Assembly (NCBI RefSeq): GCF_015291665.1
Contig: NZ_CP030048.1
Location: forward strand, 6,262,001 to 6,326,000
Source: Bradyrhizobium sp. CCBAU 53338
Lineage (GTDB): Bacteria; Pseudomonadota; Alphaproteobacteria; Rhizobiales; Xanthobacteraceae
Length of the DNA stretch: 64,000 nt
Reading direction: 5' to 3'
Shown in pieces: positions 1 to 7,447 of the stretch. The first letter of the stretch is position 1. Every line of letters starts with the position of its first letter. The notes beneath the pieces are model-generated. The model was given only the letters and a program-made list of their open reading frames with translations. It searched no databases and was not told where the DNA came from. The position numbers and the translations under genes are program-made.

Positions 1-354
1 GAGGGTTGGACAGACGCCCAAATCGGTGAACTGGCGCGGCGCTTCAATGTGAGCCGTGAAGCCGTCGTTCGCAGGCTACTGACGCTTAATCGCACCACGC
101 AGGCATTTTACGCTCGCAAGCGAGGCCAATACGTCGCCGAGTATGAATCTCAGCGTGCGCGGCAGCGAGAGCAAACGACAGAGATCCGGCGGAATATGCC
201 GCAGGAAACGGTGAGCCATTTTGGCAAGCCGTTGGTGAGGATGCTTTTGAGCAACTACTGGCAAGATCGCATGACTCTCAGCGCGATCTCTGGCTATCTC
301 GGGCTAAAGGTGAAGCACATCCCGAAGCTAGCGAAGGCGGCGGGGCTCAGATAG
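1..354 (+). CDS. ImmA/IrrE-type metallopeptidase, C-terminal part (5' end outside window)
   Basis: The reading frame is open from base 1, so the gene begins upstream and only about 117 C-terminal codons are seen. The first residues form a helix-turn-helix-like stretch (ELARRFNVSREAVVRRLL), and the end (LSAISGYLGLKVKHIPKL) resembles the C-terminal helical domain of ImmA/IrrE proteases; the HExxH site would lie upstream. GTG at 49 is an internal codon, not the likely start. Four bases separate it from the DUF4411 gene, and this gene pair recurs as a toxin-antitoxin-like module. The family call rests on the C-terminal pattern and the neighbour. Base composition is lower in G+C than the core genes. 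Confidence 0.6.
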   Translation, partial: EGWTDAQIGELARRFNVSREAVVRRLLTLNRTTQAFYARKRGQYVAEYESQRARQREQTTEIRRNMPQETVSHFGKPLVRMLLSNYWQDRMTLSAISGYLGLKVKHIPKLAKAAGLR

Positions 355-358
355 TCGT

Positions 359-826
359 ATGACCGGATTGGTCTACAGCATCGACAGCAGCGCGCTGATC
401 CACGCTTGGCACCGGATTTATCGCCCGAAGAATTTCGGATTTGTGTGGGACGGCTTCGACAAGCTGATTGCCGAAGGTCGTTTCAAGTCATCGATCGAGG
501 TTTATAACGAGTTGCAGAAGAAAGACGACGAACTCTTCGCGTGGTGCAAAGACCGCAAGGAAAGTATGTTTGTCGAGATTGATGATCCGACGCAGGTGAT
601 CGTTGCGAAGATCATGGCCGCACATCCCAAGTTGGTCGATACCGTAAAGGGCCGGTCGGGTGCTGATCCTTTCGTGATCGCTCTTGCGGCGAGCACTACG
701 CCGCAAATGTGGGTCATCACCGAGGAGCATCCTGGGAAAGAACGTATTCCCGATGTGTGCGACGCCCAGAAGATCGACTATTGCGGCGTTGCCGATCTCA
801 TCGAGAAAGAAGACTGGACAAGCTAG
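359..826 (+). CDS. DUF4411 family PIN-like protein, probable toxin
   Basis: This 155-residue protein has PIN-like acidic positions: D9 in the N-terminal YSIDSSALI motif, an acidic residue in the EVYNEL segment, and D in GADPFVIALA near residue 104. PIN-fold proteins are usually Mg-dependent RNases; DUF4411 members commonly sit beside an ImmA/IrrE or HTH gene, as here, suggesting toxin plus antitoxin/regulator (inference). G+C counted over 361-600 is 123/240 (51%), against 69% in a uvrB sample, which suggests horizontal acquisition. The TAG stop is formed by TA at 824-825 plus the first base of the IS630 element; without the element the same TA is followed by G1872, so the stop is TAG either way and the protein is intact. 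Confidence 0.75.
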   Translation: MTGLVYSIDSSALIHAWHRIYRPKNFGFVWDGFDKLIAEGRFKSSIEVYNELQKKDDELFAWCKDRKESMFVEIDDPTQVIVAKIMAAHPKLVDTVKGRSGADPFVIALAASTTPQMWVITEEHPGKERIPDVCDAQKIDYCGVADLIEKEDWTS

Positions 827-851
827 AGCATGTTGTTTTTGACTGGAATCG
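826..851. repeat. IS630 left terminal inverted repeat
   Basis: Compared with the reverse complement of 1844-1869, the outer 15 bases match at 14 positions (GAGCATG, one mismatch, TGTTTTT). A partly matching inner stretch (GGAA, then CG) follows. Confidence 0.85.
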
Positions 852-913
852 GGATTCCCACAGGGAGCGATTTCTGATTCAACCTCCATGCTGGAGGGCG
901 GAGGCCAGCATGG

Positions 914-1856
914 ATGACGCGACCCTATTCTGAAGACATTCGGGAACGGGCTTTGGCGCGAGCTGACGCGGGGGAAACGGTTCGTTCGATTGCAGAGGCG
1001 CTACAGATCAGCCCCTCCTGCGTGACGAAGTGGAAGAATCTGAGGCGGGATACCGGAGGCCTGTCACCTGGCCAAATCGGCGGCCACAAGAAACGGGTTC
1101 TGTCGGATGCCAACGCCGACTGGCTGCGCAAACGCATTCGCTCGGGGCCATTCACCCTGCGCAAGCTGACGCAGGAACTGGCTGCACGCGGGATCAAGAC
1201 AGACGTGCGGGCGGTGTGGACTTTTGTTCACACCGAAGGGCTCAGCTTCAAAAAAAACGCTTCTACCAGCCGAGCAGGATCGCCCCGACGTCGCCCGTAA
1301 GCGGACCCGCTGGAAAGCACATCAAGGCAGGATCGACGTCGCGCGGTTGGTGTTTATCGACGAGACGTGGATCAAAACCAATATGGCACCATTGCGCGGC
1401 TGGGGGCCGTGCGGGCAGCGCCTCCAAGCATCTGCACCTTTCGGCCATTGGAAGACAATGACCTTCATCGCGGCGCTGCGTCACAATCGGATCAGCGCGC
1501 CTTGGGTGATCGATGGTCCCATCAATGGCGAGCTCTTCACGCTGTACGTCGAGAAGGTGTTGGCACCCACCCTCGCACCGGGCGAGATCGTCATCCTCGA
1601 CAATCTTGGCAGCCACAAGGGCAAAGCGGCCCGCCAAGCCATCCGCGCCAGAGGCGCTCACCGCATCTTCTTGCCGCCATACAGCCCTGACCTCAACCCG
1701 ATCGAGCAGGTCTTCGCCAAACTCAAACACCTCATGCGAGCTGCCGAAACTCGTGACGTCGAGGCAACCTGGCGAAAGGTCGGTGAACTCCTCGATCTCT
1801 TCTCAGAGCAGGAGTGCACCAACTACTTCAAAAACTCAGGTTACGTTTCCGTATAA
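914..1856 (+). CDS. IS630-family DDE transposase in two frames (frameshift at A8)
   Basis: Frame one (914-1300) encodes the N-terminal HTH region, beginning MTRPYSEDIRERAL and ending in the KLTQELAARGIKTDVRAVW segment. Frame two (open to 1856) encodes the catalytic core: D in VFIDETWIK, D in VILDNLGSHKG and E in NPIEQVFAKLKH, a complete DDE triad. The frames meet at a run of eight A at 1250-1257; the continuous product would read SFKKTLLPAEQ if seven A were decoded. This is either programmed slippage, common in this family, or a one-base insertion that inactivated the copy. Intact terminal repeats and target duplication argue that the element is recent. Confidence 0.85.
1250..1257 (+). other. 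A8 slippery run in IS630 transposase
   Basis: Eight consecutive A lie where the two transposase frames overlap. Reading from the first frame into the second needs a net +1 (or -2) change here. Confidence 0.6.
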
Positions 1857-1869
1857 AAACATCATGCTC
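1844..1869. repeat. IS630 right terminal inverted repeat
   Basis: This is the partner of 826-851. It begins right after or just over the transposase stop region and ends one base before the TA duplicate at 1870-1871. Confidence 0.85.
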
Positions 1870-2003
1870 TAGATCGTGATCGCGGTGATTGCCTCAGCCA
1901 TCTCCGCGTGCGTGCAAACCTCGGGAGTCGTGTGCGCGCACCGCAGCCTGAATTCGCGACGTGAGAGGACATAAGGGCCAATGCGCAAAATCATTGCCGG
2001 CAT

Positions 2004-2080
2004 TGGTACAGTTGGGTGGGCTCGAACCACCGACCTCCTGTTCCACAGACAGGCGCTCTAACCAACTGAGCTACAACTGC
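2004..2080 (-). tRNA. tRNA-His (anticodon GTG)
   Basis: The 77-nt cloverleaf on the minus strand has acceptor arm GCAGTTG/CAACTGT, a D-arm with AGCTCAGTTGGTTAGAGC, anticodon stem CCTGT/ACAGG around loop CTGTGGA (anticodon GTG), and T-loop GGTTCGAGC. CCA is encoded at 2004-2006. The first pair is G1:U72, the discriminator is A73, and the base before G1 is T, so the usual G-1:C73 identity element is not encoded. This is the known alphaproteobacterial tRNA-His variant. The 3' end faces the accessory DNA at 1-2003. Confidence 0.95.
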
Positions 2081-2332
2081 ATCCTTGCGAGCCGCCTCTA
2101 GGGCTGCCTGAAAAGGCCTGACTCCGAGGGGGCTGGACGGGGCGGAAACTAGGTGCAACGGGCGTTTTTGGCAAGGCCGCAAAAGGCGTTATTTGCCCCT
2201 CTTCAGCGCGATAAATCCCTGGATTCGTCCGCAATCCACCTCGTGGGACCTGAGCTCCTCGCCCGGATCGCGCCGGACGATGCTTCGCATCGCCGGAGCC
2301 GATCCGACCTCTCCTTTCGGGGAGAGGTGAAG
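2081..2332. other. Intergenic region upstream of tRNA-His
   Basis: This stretch lies between the tRNA 5' side and the phasin terminator. It should hold the tRNA promoter, but I see no convincing -35/-10 pair. A short palindrome of the CCTCTCC/GGAGAGG repeat family occupies 2307-2328. No gene is seen. Confidence 0.5.
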
Positions 2333-2363
2333 AAAAAAACCCGGGCCGCTGGGGCCCGGGTTT
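2333..2363 (-). terminator. Rho-independent terminator of phasin gene
   Basis: An 11-bp stem AAACCCGGGCC/GGCCCGGGTTT with a 5-nt loop is followed on the minus strand by a run of seven T (A run at 2333-2339). It lies 28 bases past the phasin stop. Confidence 0.85.
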
Positions 2364-2390
2364 CCTGATTGGGTCGATCCGCCGTTTTGA

Positions 2391-2825
2391 TCAGGCGGCG
2401 GGCTTGTAGAACTTCGAGGCGCTGGCCTTGATCGGCTCGGCGGTCTCGGCGGCGACGCGCTGGGTGAGTTCGACGAGCTCCTTGGCCTGGGCCTGGAAGG
2501 TCTCGAGCTGGGTGCGGGCGTGGCCGGTCCAGAGCTGGAAGGCGTCGGTCGGCGATCTGGTGCCGAACAGCTCCTGGGCGAAGTCCAGCGAGGCCGTGGT
2601 GTTGGCCTTGGCGAACTCCATCAGCTTGGCGGTGTACTCGCTCGCGCCCTTGGACGCCGAAGCGAACACGGCCTCGACGGTGCCGTTGTGGGTTTCGGCG
2701 GCGTCCTTGAACTTTGCGTAGGTCTCACGGGCCTGCGAAACGCCCTTCTCGGCGAACGCACGCATCTGCTCGGGAACCTCGAACGGAATGATCGAGGCAG
2801 AAAACGGATCAGTCGCACCTGTCAT
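2391..2825 (-). CDS. Phasin family protein
   Basis: This 144-residue protein begins MTGATDPFSASIIPFEVPEQ. It is mostly amphipathic helix with the phasin-like order: EQMRAFAEKGVSQARE, then ASLDFAQELFGTRSPTDAF, then the HARTQLETFQAQAKELVELTQ helix. Phasins coat polyhydroxyalkanoate granules and steer granule number and PHA synthase activity. The start at 2825 is chosen over the longer frame to 2894, because the extension reads as non-phasin sequence and the family normally starts close to this Met. It has its own terminator. A second phasin lies upstream on the same strand (3210-3593), separated by 384 bases, so the two are probably independent units. Confidence 0.88.
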   Translation of the reverse strand: MTGATDPFSASIIPFEVPEQMRAFAEKGVSQARETYAKFKDAAETHNGTVEAVFASASKGASEYTAKLMEFAKANTTASLDFAQELFGTRSPTDAFQLWTGHARTQLETFQAQAKELVELTQRVAAETAEPIKASASKFYKPAA

Positions 2826-3209
2826 GTTTGGTCCCTCAACGCTAATGAAAATGGAGTGAGCCTTCTGGCGCGCCCGCCGGCCAACCGGGGCCATTTCTTC
2901 TTGTTACGAGGTGGCGGGTACGAAGACTGGACACGCAGAACAACGAAATGGCTCGTCCAGCGTCCAGCATTGTCGCTGCCTAACATGTCAACATTGTGCA
3001 GCGCAATGCGGCTGTGGGGTGCGATGCGATAATTTAATCCTCAGGGCGAGGTTCCCGGGGCCGGGAACCGGGGGTTGCGGTATTTCGGTGCGAATGACGG
3101 AGACGGCCGGCTCCCTCTCCCGCTTGCGCAAGCGGGAGAGGTTGGACCGAGGCCGCGGCCGGGTCGGCGCGCACCAAGGAACGGGCGCGGGTTGCCCCCC
3201 TCTCGGGCT
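2826..3209. other. Intergenic region between two phasin genes
   Basis: This 384-base stretch carries the presumed promoter of the 2391-2825 phasin and the palindrome at 3114-3141. The only other striking feature is a G+C-rich segment around 3050-3075. No supported gene is seen on either strand. Confidence 0.5.
3114..3141. repeat. Perfect 28-bp palindrome, CCTCTCC-type repeat
   Basis: CCTCTCCCGCTTGC is followed directly by its reverse complement. The same core (CCTCTCCC...GGGAGAGG) recurs at 2307, 10979, 22000, 25221 and 27576, always between genes. Confidence 0.8.
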
Positions 3210-3593
3210 TCAGTGCTTCGCCTTGGTCGCGTCCATGGCGGCGCGGCTGACGGCCTGGCTCATTTCGCCGGCCTGTTCGGCCAGGGCCTTCATCTGGGCC
3301 TGGACGTAGTCGCCGTGCAGCCGCATCACCTCGGTGAGGTCCCGGGCGTGGACCAGCGACTGGGCGTAGTTCAGCGAGGCCTGCACATTGGTCTCGGCGA
3401 AGGCGATGGCGCGGGCGCCGATGTCCTTGGCGCCGGCGCGCATGGAGGCGCCGCGCTCTTCGATCGAGCCGGCGGCGGCTTCCGCGTTGGCGAGCAGTTT
3501 TTCGAAGGCGTCGCGGGCCTGCCTGAAGCTCGATTCCGCCATGTTCCGCATCTCCGGCGGAAGCTCGAAATGGCCATTTGCCTGATCGGTCAT
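3210..3593 (-). CDS. Phasin family protein, second copy
   Basis: The 127-residue product begins MTDQANGHFELPPEMRNMAE. It contains the phasin order SSFRQARDAFEKLL, then NVQASLNYAQSLVHARDLTEVM, then the GDYVQAQMKALAEQAGEMSQAV helix. It lacks the longer C-terminal tail of the neighbouring phasin and shares only the general pattern, so the two are divergent paralogues rather than a recent duplication. The start at 3593 is preferred because the upstream open frame is Arg/Pro-rich and unlike a phasin. It likely binds PHA granules. Confidence 0.85.
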   Translation of the reverse strand: MTDQANGHFELPPEMRNMAESSFRQARDAFEKLLANAEAAAGSIEERGASMRAGAKDIGARAIAFAETNVQASLNYAQSLVHARDLTEVMRLHGDYVQAQMKALAEQAGEMSQAVSRAAMDATKAKH

Positions 3594-3892
3594 GACTTGC
3601 TGCTCCTGTGCTGCTTTCTGCTTTGCCGGCCGTTTCGGCGGCCTTCGAAGGCTAGCCGACGACGGTATTGCCGGTATGACGCCCGCCCCCCGCGGATCGT
3701 TCTCGGCGGATTCCTGCGGATGCAACGACCATGCGCCTTGCGGGTTCAGCCACATTAAGGTTATCGCGGCTTTAGGCCGCCCCTGTCAGGGTGGGGCCGT
3801 GGACCTGACCGCGCCCGCGGGCGATACTAACTCTTTCTTAAGGCTGCCATTCCCGGCAGGCCTGTCGACGTGACGAGATACAAGCCGGTCGG

Positions 3893-6800
3893 ATGACGAA
3901 TTCGGATTTCCAGTTGCGAGGCGTCGGCGATCCCAGGCTGTCCGTGCATGCGACCTCGCCCTTGCCGGCCTGGCTCTGGTCGCCCGACGGCAGCCGCGTG
4001 CTGTGGGCCAATGCGGTCGGCGCAATATTTTTCGGCGCGGCCAATGCGGCCGAGCTCGCGCAAAGGACATTCGGACCGTCCGACACCCATCGCCGCCAGA
4101 TCGTCCGGCTCGCCCGCCAGCTGCCCGCGAACGGCGCGGTGAGGCTCGAGCGGATGCGCGGCTTCGGCGCGCGGCTCGGCACGCTCATGACCTGCGCCTG
4201 CGCGCGGCTCGATTTTTCCGACGGCAGCGAAGCCGTGCTCGTCACCGCGATGGATGCCACCGCGCGCAGCATGCCGCTGGTCGAGCGGCTGCATCGCCTC
4301 GTCGACGGCGCGACAACGCCGATGGCGGCGTTCGCGCCCGACGGCATGTTCGCCGGCGCCAGCGAAGCCGCACGCCCGCTGCTCGGCTTTCGCGATCTCG
4401 GCGAGGCCGGCCTCGAACAGGCGCGCAGCGATGCGCTCGGCAGCGGCCGCGTCGAGATCCCTGTCGGCATCGGCAAGATGGTGCTGCAACGGGTCGGCGC
4501 CGGGGCCGATGTCGGCCTCGTCGCGCTGATCGAGCCCGAGGTGACGCAGGCCGCGCCCGCGGCCGAGAGCGCGCCGGAGCCTGCGGCTGAAATGTTGCAT
4601 GAGGTGGTGCATGGAGCGGTGCAGCCGGCTGCCCCCGAGATGTCCGATGAACCCGCGCATCATGTCGTCGAGACGCCGCCGGCGGACGAGCTCGACGCCG
4701 GCATCGCGTTGTTCGATCCGTTTGCCGAGCCGGACGAGACGCCCGCGACGACCGAGACGATCGCAGCTGCGCCCGAGCCTGGTGCACACGAGGCGACGGA
4801 GATCGTCGCGATCCAGGATGCCGTGAAGGAAGCGGCCGAGGCGCCTGTCCGGGACACGATCGCCGAGACCGCGGAGACCGCGCCGGAAACAGCTGAGGAA
4901 AACCCGCCGGCAGCCATTGTGCCGCCGCAAGCTGCGCCGATCACATCAGCCATGGTCGAGCCGCCCGGACGTGCGGAGCCGCAGTCCGCACATGCTGAGA
5001 CACCTCGCCAGCATCCGCTGCGATTCCTGTGGCAGATGGATGCGCTGGGGCGCTTCGTGCTGGCGTCGAGCGAGTTCATCCGCCTGATCGGCGCGCACAC
5101 CGCGGCCGGCTTCGGCCGGCCCTGGCGCGAGATCGCCGACGAATTTGCGCTCGATCCCGATGGCCGCGTCGCGCAGGCGCTCGCCAGCCACGACACCTGG
5201 GCCGGCATCACCGTGAACTGGCCCGCCGATGGCGGCGAGCATCTGCCGGTCGAACTCGCAGGCCTGCCGGTCTACGACCGCGAGCGCAACTTCGCCGGCT
5301 TCAAGGGCTTTGGCGTCTGCCGCGATCTCGACGGCCTCAACCGGCTCGATGCGCTGCGCCGTTACGAATTGGTCTCCGAGCCGCATCCGCCGCAGAGCCT
5401 GTCGGCCGACGTGGTCGAGCCCGATCCCGAACCGGAGGCAGAGCCTCCGCTCGCGGCATCGCCGCCGCCCGAGCCTGAACCGCCCACTGCAATCGAAGCC
5501 GAACCGCCCGCACTTTTCATCGAAGCGAATTCACAACCAACCGATCCGGAAACGCCAGTGGAAACGCCTCCGAATGTCGTCCCGTTCCGCGCCCCCGGCG
5601 ACCAGAGGTCACAAGGCGACCAGAGATCGCCGACGCTGACGCCGGTCGAGAACAGCGCGTTCAACGAGCTCGCGCGGCAATTGTCCGAGCGGCTCGAACG
5701 CGATCGCGAACAGATTTCCTCAACTGCGGCCGAGCTGCCGGCGGAGGAGATCGCGTCCGAAGCGCAGATGCCGCCCGAGCCCGCTCTATCGGAGCCCCTG
5801 ATATCGGAGCCCTTGATCTCGGAGCTCGAGGCGCCGCCGGCCGCGGCCGAATGGCTGACCGAGCCGGCGCCGCCGCCGCGCGGCGACAGCCTGCGCGACC
5901 GCACGCTGCTGGATCTCGTGCCCTCGGGCATGCTGATCTACCGGCTCGACCGCCTGCTCTACGCCAACCCGGCGTTCCTGGCGCGCATGGGCTACGCCAG
6001 CATCAATGCGCTGGAAGACGCCGGCGGGCTGGATGCGCTCTATGTCGAGCCGGGCGTCTCCGCCGCCTCGAGCACGTCGCAATCGGGCACGCCGGTGACG
6101 ATCAGCGCGGCCATCGCGAACGGCGAGCAGGAGCTGGCGACGACGGAAGCGCATCTGCACACGATCGACTGGAACGGCGAGAGCGCGCATGCGCTGATCT
6201 GCGCGCTGCCGCAAGCCATCCCTGTCATGGTCGCGCCGACCGTCGTCACCGAGACCGTCGTCGCGGAAACCTTCCCCTACGCGTCCGATCCCGAGCCCGA
6301 GGCCGGCGAAGCCGATGCGGAAGATCTCGCCGCGATCCTCGACACCACGGCCGAGGGCATCGTGATGTTCGATGCCGAAGGCAACATCCACGCCTGCAAC
6401 CGCAGCGCCGAGGCTCTGTTCGGCTACGACGGCGAGACGCTGCTGCAGCAGACCCTGCTGACGCTGTTCGCGCCCGAGAGCCAGCAGATCGTCGTCGACT
6501 ATCTCGAAAGCCTCAAGAGCCAGGACATCGCGAGCCTGCTCGATCACGGCCGCGAGGTGCTGGGCCGCGAGAAGAAGGGCGGCGTGCTGCCGCTCGCCAT
6601 GATCATGGGCCGTACGCGGCCGGACGGTCCGAACTTCTTCGCCGTGTTCCGCGATCTGTCGCACGCGAAGAAGGGCGAGAGCGAGCTGACGCAGGCGCGA
6701 CGCCTCGTCGACGGCGCCGCCAATGCCAAGGCCGACATGCTGGCGCGGATCAGCCACGAGATCCGCACGCCGCTCAACGCCATCATCGGCTTTGCCGAGG

Positions 6801-7417
6801 TGATGATCTCCGAACGCTTCGGCGCGCTCGGCAACGAGCGCTACGGCGAATACATGAAGGACATCCGCGCCTCCGGCGAGCGCGTGATCACCATCGTCGA
6901 CGATCTGCTGGAGCTGTCGCGGATCGAGACCGGCAAGCTCGACCTGAATTTTTCGGGTTTGAACCTCAACGACCTCGTCGAGGCCTGTGTCACCGTGATG
7001 CAGCCGCAGGCCAATCGCGAGCGCATCATCATCCGCACCTCGCTCGCCCATGCGCTGCCGCAGGTGACGGCGGACGCGCGCGCGCTGCGGCAGGTGACGA
7101 TGAACCTGATCTCGAACTCGATCCGGCTCGCCAGCGCCGGCGGCCAGGTGATCGTCTCGACCGCGCTCTCCGACCGCGGCGAGATCGCGCTTCGCATCCG
7201 CGACACCGGCCATGGCCTCAGCGAACAGGAAGTCGCCGCCGCCATGGAGCCGTTCCGCACCCCGCCGCCCGGCGACGCCGCGGACGGCGCGGCGCTCAGC
7301 CTGTCGCTGACCAAGGCCCTGGTCGAAGCCAACCGCGCCCAGTTCAACATCAAGAGCGCGGGCAGTTCGGGCACGTTGATCGAAGTGACCTTCGCACCTG
7401 TGGCGACGCGGGCGTGA
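3893..7417 (+). CDS. Large cytoplasmic PAS sensor histidine kinase (PleC/DivJ/PdhS-like)
   Basis: The 1174-residue protein has no clear transmembrane segment. Residues about 1-200 are a PAS-like N-terminal module; about 200-370 and 500-650 are Glu/Pro/Ala-rich linkers; a PAS-like domain spans about 375-480; further PAS domains lie near 665-730 and 815-900. The HisKA H-box has H955 in RISHEIRTPLNAIIGF. The following segment (ERFGALGNERYGEYMKDI) matches the dimerization domain of the PleC/DivJ/PdhS cell-cycle kinases that act on DivK-type regulators (family inference). The ATPase domain has N-box NLISNSIRLASAGG and G1 DTGHGL. The usual GxGLGL G2 box is replaced by DGAALSLSLTK near 1130-1140. 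No response regulator is adjacent. Confidence 0.85.
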   Translation: MTNSDFQLRGVGDPRLSVHATSPLPAWLWSPDGSRVLWANAVGAIFFGAANAAELAQRTFGPSDTHRRQIVRLARQLPANGAVRLERMRGFGARLGTLMTCACARLDFSDGSEAVLVTAMDATARSMPLVERLHRLVDGATTPMAAFAPDGMFAGASEAARPLLGFRDLGEAGLEQARSDALGSGRVEIPVGIGKMVLQRVGAGADVGLVALIEPEVTQAAPAAESAPEPAAEMLHEVVHGAVQPAAPEMSDEPAHHVVETPPADELDAGIALFDPFAEPDETPATTETIAAAPEPGAHEATEIVAIQDAVKEAAEAPVRDTIAETAETAPETAEENPPAAIVPPQAAPITSAMVEPPGRAEPQSAHAETPRQHPLRFLWQMDALGRFVLASSEFIRLIGAHTAAGFGRPWREIADEFALDPDGRVAQALASHDTWAGITVNWPADGGEHLPVELAGLPVYDRERNFAGFKGFGVCRDLDGLNRLDALRRYELVSEPHPPQSLSADVVEPDPEPEAEPPLAASPPPEPEPPTAIEAEPPALFIEANSQPTDPETPVETPPNVVPFRAPGDQRSQGDQRSPTLTPVENSAFNELARQLSERLERDREQISSTAAELPAEEIASEAQMPPEPALSEPLISEPLISELEAPPAAAEWLTEPAPPPRGDSLRDRTLLDLVPSGMLIYRLDRLLYANPAFLARMGYASINALEDAGGLDALYVEPGVSAASSTSQSGTPVTISAAIANGEQELATTEAHLHTIDWNGESAHALICALPQAIPVMVAPTVVTETVVAETFPYASDPEPEAGEADAEDLAAILDTTAEGIVMFDAEGNIHACNRSAEALFGYDGETLLQQTLLTLFAPESQQIVVDYLESLKSQDIASLLDHGREVLGREKKGGVLPLAMIMGRTRPDGPNFFAVFRDLSHAKKGESELTQARRLVDGAANAKADMLARISHEIRTPLNAIIGFAEVMISERFGALGNERYGEYMKDIRASGERVITIVDDLLELSRIETGKLDLNFSGLNLNDLVEACVTVMQPQANRERIIIRTSLAHALPQVTADARALRQVTMNLISNSIRLASAGGQVIVSTALSDRGEIALRIRDTGHGLSEQEVAAAMEPFRTPPPGDAADGAALSLSLTKALVEANRAQFNIKSAGSSGTLIEVTFAPVATRA

Positions 7418-7447
7418 AGACGGCCGCGAACGAGGTGCGTGCAGCGC

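Larger units (their letters stand above)
826..1869 (+). mobile_element. IS630-family insertion sequence, complete, 1044 bp
   Basis: The ends are imperfect inverted repeats starting GAGCATG: left 826-851, right 1844-1869. They are flanked by a TA duplication (824-825 and 1870-1871) within a CTAG target, typical of the IS630/Tc1-mariner group. The interior codes for a two-frame DDE transposase. The element lies at the stop codon of the DUF4411 gene and is transcribed in the same direction. Joining the flanks after removing one TA restores an uninterrupted AGCTAGATCG. Confidence 0.9.

Noticed and set aside
3827-7213. Several long frames on the minus strand opposite the histidine kinase
   Set aside because: They read as Arg/His/Gly-rich shadows; the plus-strand kinase has a complete domain order.
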